In this document: piece by piece, positions 18,922 to 21,510 of the stretch
Layout of the letters: every line of letters begins with the position of its first letter
Position numbering within the stretch: the first letter of the stretch is position 1
Notes under the pieces: generated by a model
The model's input: only the letters and a program-made list of their open reading frames with translations
Databases searched by the model: none
Told to the model about the DNA's origin: nothing
DNA from: Cyanobacteria bacterium UBA1221
GTDB lineage: Bacteria; Cyanobacteriota; Vampirovibrionia; Gastranaerophilales; Gastranaerophilaceae
Assembly: GCA_002309425.1 (NCBI GenBank)
Contig: DBXD01000057.1
Location: 6,933-28,442, forward strand
Reading direction: 5' to 3'
Length of the DNA: 21,510 nt
Made by a program: the position numbers and the translations under genes

Positions 18922-21165
18922 ATGGAAGCCACAAACAGAAAACCTTCAGTATCAGTAATTATACCAATATACAATGTTGAAAAATATCTGAGGAAATGCT
19001 TAGACAGTGTCATTAATCAAACGTTAAAAGACATAGAAATAATATGTATAAACGACGGTTCTACGGATAGTTCAGGCACAATTTTGGACGAGTATGCACA
19101 AAAAGACACCCGAATTAGGGTAGTCCATAAAAACAACGAAGGCTACGGAAAATCCATGAATCTTGGATTAAGTATTGCAAATGGCGAATATATTGGTATT
19201 GTAGAACCGGATGACTTTATTGATACAGGTATGTATGAAAAATTATATACAATGTCACAAAATAGGTATCCTGAGATTGTAAAATCTAATTTCTATAAAT
19301 TTGATGAAATATCAACGTGGAAAATAAACAAATTTAGTAATGTTATTGAAACCTCTATTTATAAAAATATTGAAATTCCTCAATTTGTTACAAACGGACA
19401 TCCCTGCATTTGGACCGCAATATATAAAAAGGACTTTTTAGATAAATATTCCATAAGATTTTCAGAAACACCTGGTGCAGCTTTTCAAGATGTAGGATTT
19501 AATGTAAAAACATGGTTAAATTCAGCAAGTATAGCAATAACTGAAGATGCATATTACAATTATAGAGCGGATAATATGGAGTCATCTGTTAATAAAGGTT
19601 CTAAGATGGCTTTTATAACTCTTAAAGAATACAGTTTATTGTATGATTATATAAAAAATAACAAATTTAGCGATGAATTACTAAATTTTGTTGATTATAA
19701 ATGTGTGCAAGATATAGAGTTTAATTACCATACAAGATTGAAACATAATCATCTAAAATTTACCATTCATGCTAATAAGTTATTTAATATGCACAAAAAC
19801 AGTAGTGAGCTGAATAAAAATAAATTTTATCATTCTATAAAAAAACATCCCTTGCTCTTTTTCATAAAGACTTTCTTTTATACAAAAAAAGAGGTGAATC
19901 CATGGAAGAAAAAGTATTACATATGCAGAATACCACTATTTACAATTTCTGAAAATGAAACACAAAAAACATATCGGTTATTATTTTTTAAAATAAAAAT
20001 TAAAAAATTTTCTAAAAACATAACAACTAAAACTTCAAATGATGATGTGTTTTTTAACCTTCTGCAAGATAGACAAATTGAAAAATACATTGATAAATAT
20101 TTTGACTTAGAAAATGATTTAAAATATGTTACCGATGTACCAAGTTACTTACCCGTTGATTCTTCACATAACTATTTGAATATATTACTAGGAATACCCT
20201 CATTTAAATATATAAACTATAATGGTAAAATTCCAATAATAAACAATACTATTTTAAATTGGGAAATACGCCCCATAAAAGAATCTACACAGATATTAAA
20301 GCACGCATTGAATTTAAATAAAAAAGTTTTGTATGTGGGAGACTCTTTTTTGAGAAGTATAAATACGCATGCCGATGCAGATGCATTACCTAAATATCAA
20401 AAGGGTATATCCTTTACTTTTGATGATTTAACTTGCTATTTTGATGCTACAAGACCGAGCCGAATGGAACAAATGCTAAATAATAAAAATCTTATTATCA
20501 CAGAAGAACAGAAGCAACGTGCAAGACAATGCATAAATAAAATAATAAAAAATCATTTAACAAAATATAATTATCAACCAATATTCGAACCCAAAATCGG
20601 ACAAGAAGGACGGAGAAAAGTTCTAGTTGTTGATCAAAGTTATGGTGACATGTCTATTACAAAAGGATTAGCAAATGATAAAACATTTAAAGACATGTTA
20701 AATGCAGCCATCCTTGAAAATCCAGACGCAGATATTATTGTAAAAACACATCCAGATACAATTGCGAGAAAAGGAAAAGGTGGATATTATACCGGAATTA
20801 AAGAACATGATAATATATATACACAAACAGAGCCTATAAATCCAATTTCTTTAATAACGTACTGTGATAAGGTGTACGTATGTTCTACACAATTCGGTTT
20901 TGAGGCCCTAATGTGTGAAAAAGAAGTACATGTTTTTGGGATGCCTTTTTATGCAGGTTGGGGTCTCACAAAGGATAGACAGCATTGTGAAAGAAGAACT
21001 AATACTAGAACATTAGAGGAAGTTTTTTATATAGCATATATTCTCTATTCCTACTATATTAATCCTATTACCAATAAAAAATGCGAAATAGAGGAAGCTA
21101 TGGATTATTTGCTAAAATTAAGAGAAGAATATTTTTCTGCAAATGATAATATATATATTGAATAA
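18922..21165 (+). CDS. Fusion glycosyltransferase: GT2 domain plus KpsC-type beta-Kdo transferase domain
   Basis: 747 residues from ATG 18922, chosen because GGAG lies 6 nt upstream; ATG 18910 has no SD. Residues about 8-220 are a family-2 glycosyltransferase: SVIIPIYNVEKYLRKCLDSV, CINDGSTDSSG, and the metal/nucleotide-sugar site EPDDF (95-99). A linker (about 325-365) has the KYYICRIPLF / YRLLFFKIKI pattern seen in polysaccharide GTs. Residues about 380-735 match the KpsC/LipA class that builds the Kdo linker of capsule: VLVVDQSYGDMSITKG, NPDADIIVKTHPD (THP 609-611), FGFEALMCEKEVHVFG, and MPFYAGWGLTKDR (674-686) with RR shortly after. KpsC usually carries two such modules; here one is present behind a GT2 domain. 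It likely acts at the cytoplasmic face of the inner membrane. The gene is visibly more AT-rich than its neighbours, which suggests transfer. No other capsule genes are in view. Confidence 0.88.
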   Translation: MEATNRKPSVSVIIPIYNVEKYLRKCLDSVINQTLKDIEIICINDGSTDSSGTILDEYAQKDTRIRVVHKNNEGYGKSMNLGLSIANGEYIGIVEPDDFIDTGMYEKLYTMSQNRYPEIVKSNFYKFDEISTWKINKFSNVIETSIYKNIEIPQFVTNGHPCIWTAIYKKDFLDKYSIRFSETPGAAFQDVGFNVKTWLNSASIAITEDAYYNYRADNMESSVNKGSKMAFITLKEYSLLYDYIKNNKFSDELLNFVDYKCVQDIEFNYHTRLKHNHLKFTIHANKLFNMHKNSSELNKNKFYHSIKKHPLLFFIKTFFYTKKEVNPWKKKYYICRIPLFTISENETQKTYRLLFFKIKIKKFSKNITTKTSNDDVFFNLLQDRQIEKYIDKYFDLENDLKYVTDVPSYLPVDSSHNYLNILLGIPSFKYINYNGKIPIINNTILNWEIRPIKESTQILKHALNLNKKVLYVGDSFLRSINTHADADALPKYQKGISFTFDDLTCYFDATRPSRMEQMLNNKNLIITEEQKQRARQCINKIIKNHLTKYNYQPIFEPKIGQEGRRKVLVVDQSYGDMSITKGLANDKTFKDMLNAAILENPDADIIVKTHPDTIARKGKGGYYTGIKEHDNIYTQTEPINPISLITYCDKVYVCSTQFGFEALMCEKEVHVFGMPFYAGWGLTKDRQHCERRTNTRTLEEVFYIAYILYSYYINPITNKKCEIEEAMDYLLKLREEYFSANDNIYIE

Positions 21166-21233
21166 TGTTAAATCACCTTTCAGCCACAAGTTTCGATTTT
21201 TAGCAAATAAATTTTATTTTATTTCAGTTATCT

Positions 21234-21260
21234 GCCGGAGAATTTTCTCCGGCTTTTTTT
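21234..21260 (+). terminator. Strong rho-independent terminator of the GT2-KpsC gene
   Basis: GCCGGAGA (21234-21241), a short AT loop and TCTCCGGC (21246-21253) form a GC-rich stem followed by seven Ts (21254-21260). Confidence 0.95.
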
Positions 21261-21327
21261 ATTATTATAAAATTAATAAAATAGTTAAGAAACATTTAAT
21301 TTGTAAACTTATATAAATATTTTACTC

Positions 21328-21356
21328 TTGCATTAGCAAAAATTTTTGTTTAGGAT
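21328..21356 (+). promoter_or_regulatory. Candidate promoter of the last gene
   Basis: TTGCAT (21328-21333) and TAGGAT (21351-21356) with a 17-nt spacer; the -35 equals that of the GT gene. SD AAGGAG lies before the ATG at 21389. Confidence 0.5.
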
Positions 21357-21388
21357 GTTTGTATTAAATACTAAACAAGGAGCAAATT

Positions 21389-21510
21389 ATGTCAGATTCG
21401 AAAAATTACATTCCTTCAAGTATGGCTATAGCCGGAATTGGTGGCGGGATATACGGGTTTTATCATCCGAGTGAAAAATCCTGTCAGAAACTTTCTCAGA
21501 TGAAACCGAC
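21389..21510 (+). CDS. Hypothetical protein, N-terminal part (cut by window edge)
   Basis: The first ~40 codons are visible: MSDSKNYIPSSMAIAGIGGGI, then YGFYHPSEKSCQKLSQMKP. The start is supported by AAGGAG 7 nt upstream and by promoter-like boxes. A Gly-rich hydrophobic stretch (about 12-24) may be a short membrane or glycine-zipper helix. The style recalls the two-TM hypothetical protein at 11285, but I see no clear homology. The rest lies outside the window. Confidence 0.65.
   Translation, partial: MSDSKNYIPSSMAIAGIGGGIYGFYHPSEKSCQKLSQMKP

Noticed and set aside
1..21510. CRISPR arrays, insertion sequences or prophage modules
   Set aside because: I saw no regular 25-40 bp repeats with spacers, no transposase or integrase, and no phage structural gene.

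Overview
The window reads as an AT-rich, gram-negative-type bacterial chromosome. My best guess is a gut member of the non-photosynthetic Cyanobacteria-related Melainabacteria/Vampirovibrionia (Gastranaerophilales type). This is inference. It rests on (i) an atpD-atpC pair standing apart from the other ATP synthase genes, as in Cyanobacteria, (ii) a KpsC-type surface-glycan enzyme, and (iii) several small proteins with no recognisable family. No 16S or other decisive marker is present.

Layout. 1-919 (minus strand) is the conserved rpmG / tRNA-Trp / secE / nusG transcription-translation block, with nusG cut by the window edge. 920-1590 holds no intact gene. It carries two inverted remnants of a repeat protein, a hairpin and a bidirectional terminator. 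1591-2763 (minus) is coaD followed by a coiled-coil ATPase/DivIVA-like gene. 2995-4662 (plus) is a receiver-less LuxR-type HTH protein and a GAF/HD-GYP protein whose catalytic residues are missing. 4815-6779 is a large, beta-rich, glycine- and histidine-rich protein without a signal peptide. 6889-10559 is a two-gene unit: a UPF1/DNA2-type SF1 helicase with a C-terminal DUF559/Vsr-like nuclease domain, then a 174-residue protein ending in two Asp-rich calcium-type loops. 10625-11141 is a divergent pair, a 66-residue helical protein and a mini-XRE regulator. 11285-11782 is a two-TM hypothetical protein. 11790-13646 (minus) is holA-holB, encoding clamp-loader delta and delta'. 13692-14258 (minus) is a secreted hypothetical. 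14421-17319 (plus) is atpD-atpC followed by a translationally coupled pair of half-size ChrA chromate-transporter proteins. 17316-17837 (minus) is a P-loop nucleotide-kinase-like gene. 17943-18422 is a secreted NTF2-like protein, and 18429-18743 (minus) is an XRE regulator. 18922-21165 is a GT2-KpsC fusion glycosyltransferase, followed by a strong terminator and the start of another small hypothetical protein.

How the parts fit. Most of the window is housekeeping: translation, Sec secretion, replication clamp loading, ATP synthesis and CoA synthesis. Accessory genes are interspersed, namely the helicase-nuclease operon, the pseudo-HD-GYP, the beta-rich protein and the fused glycosyltransferase. 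The best candidates for something new are the helicase-nuclease operon with its small partner, the duplicated beta-rich protein with His/Asp loops, the degenerate HD-GYP beside a solo HTH protein, and the GT2-KpsC fusion. The sequence also suggests that coaD and holA (perhaps the 10938 XRE gene too) are transcribed as leaderless or nearly leaderless mRNAs. Three convergent gene pairs meet with 0-7 nt between stops and no intrinsic terminator.
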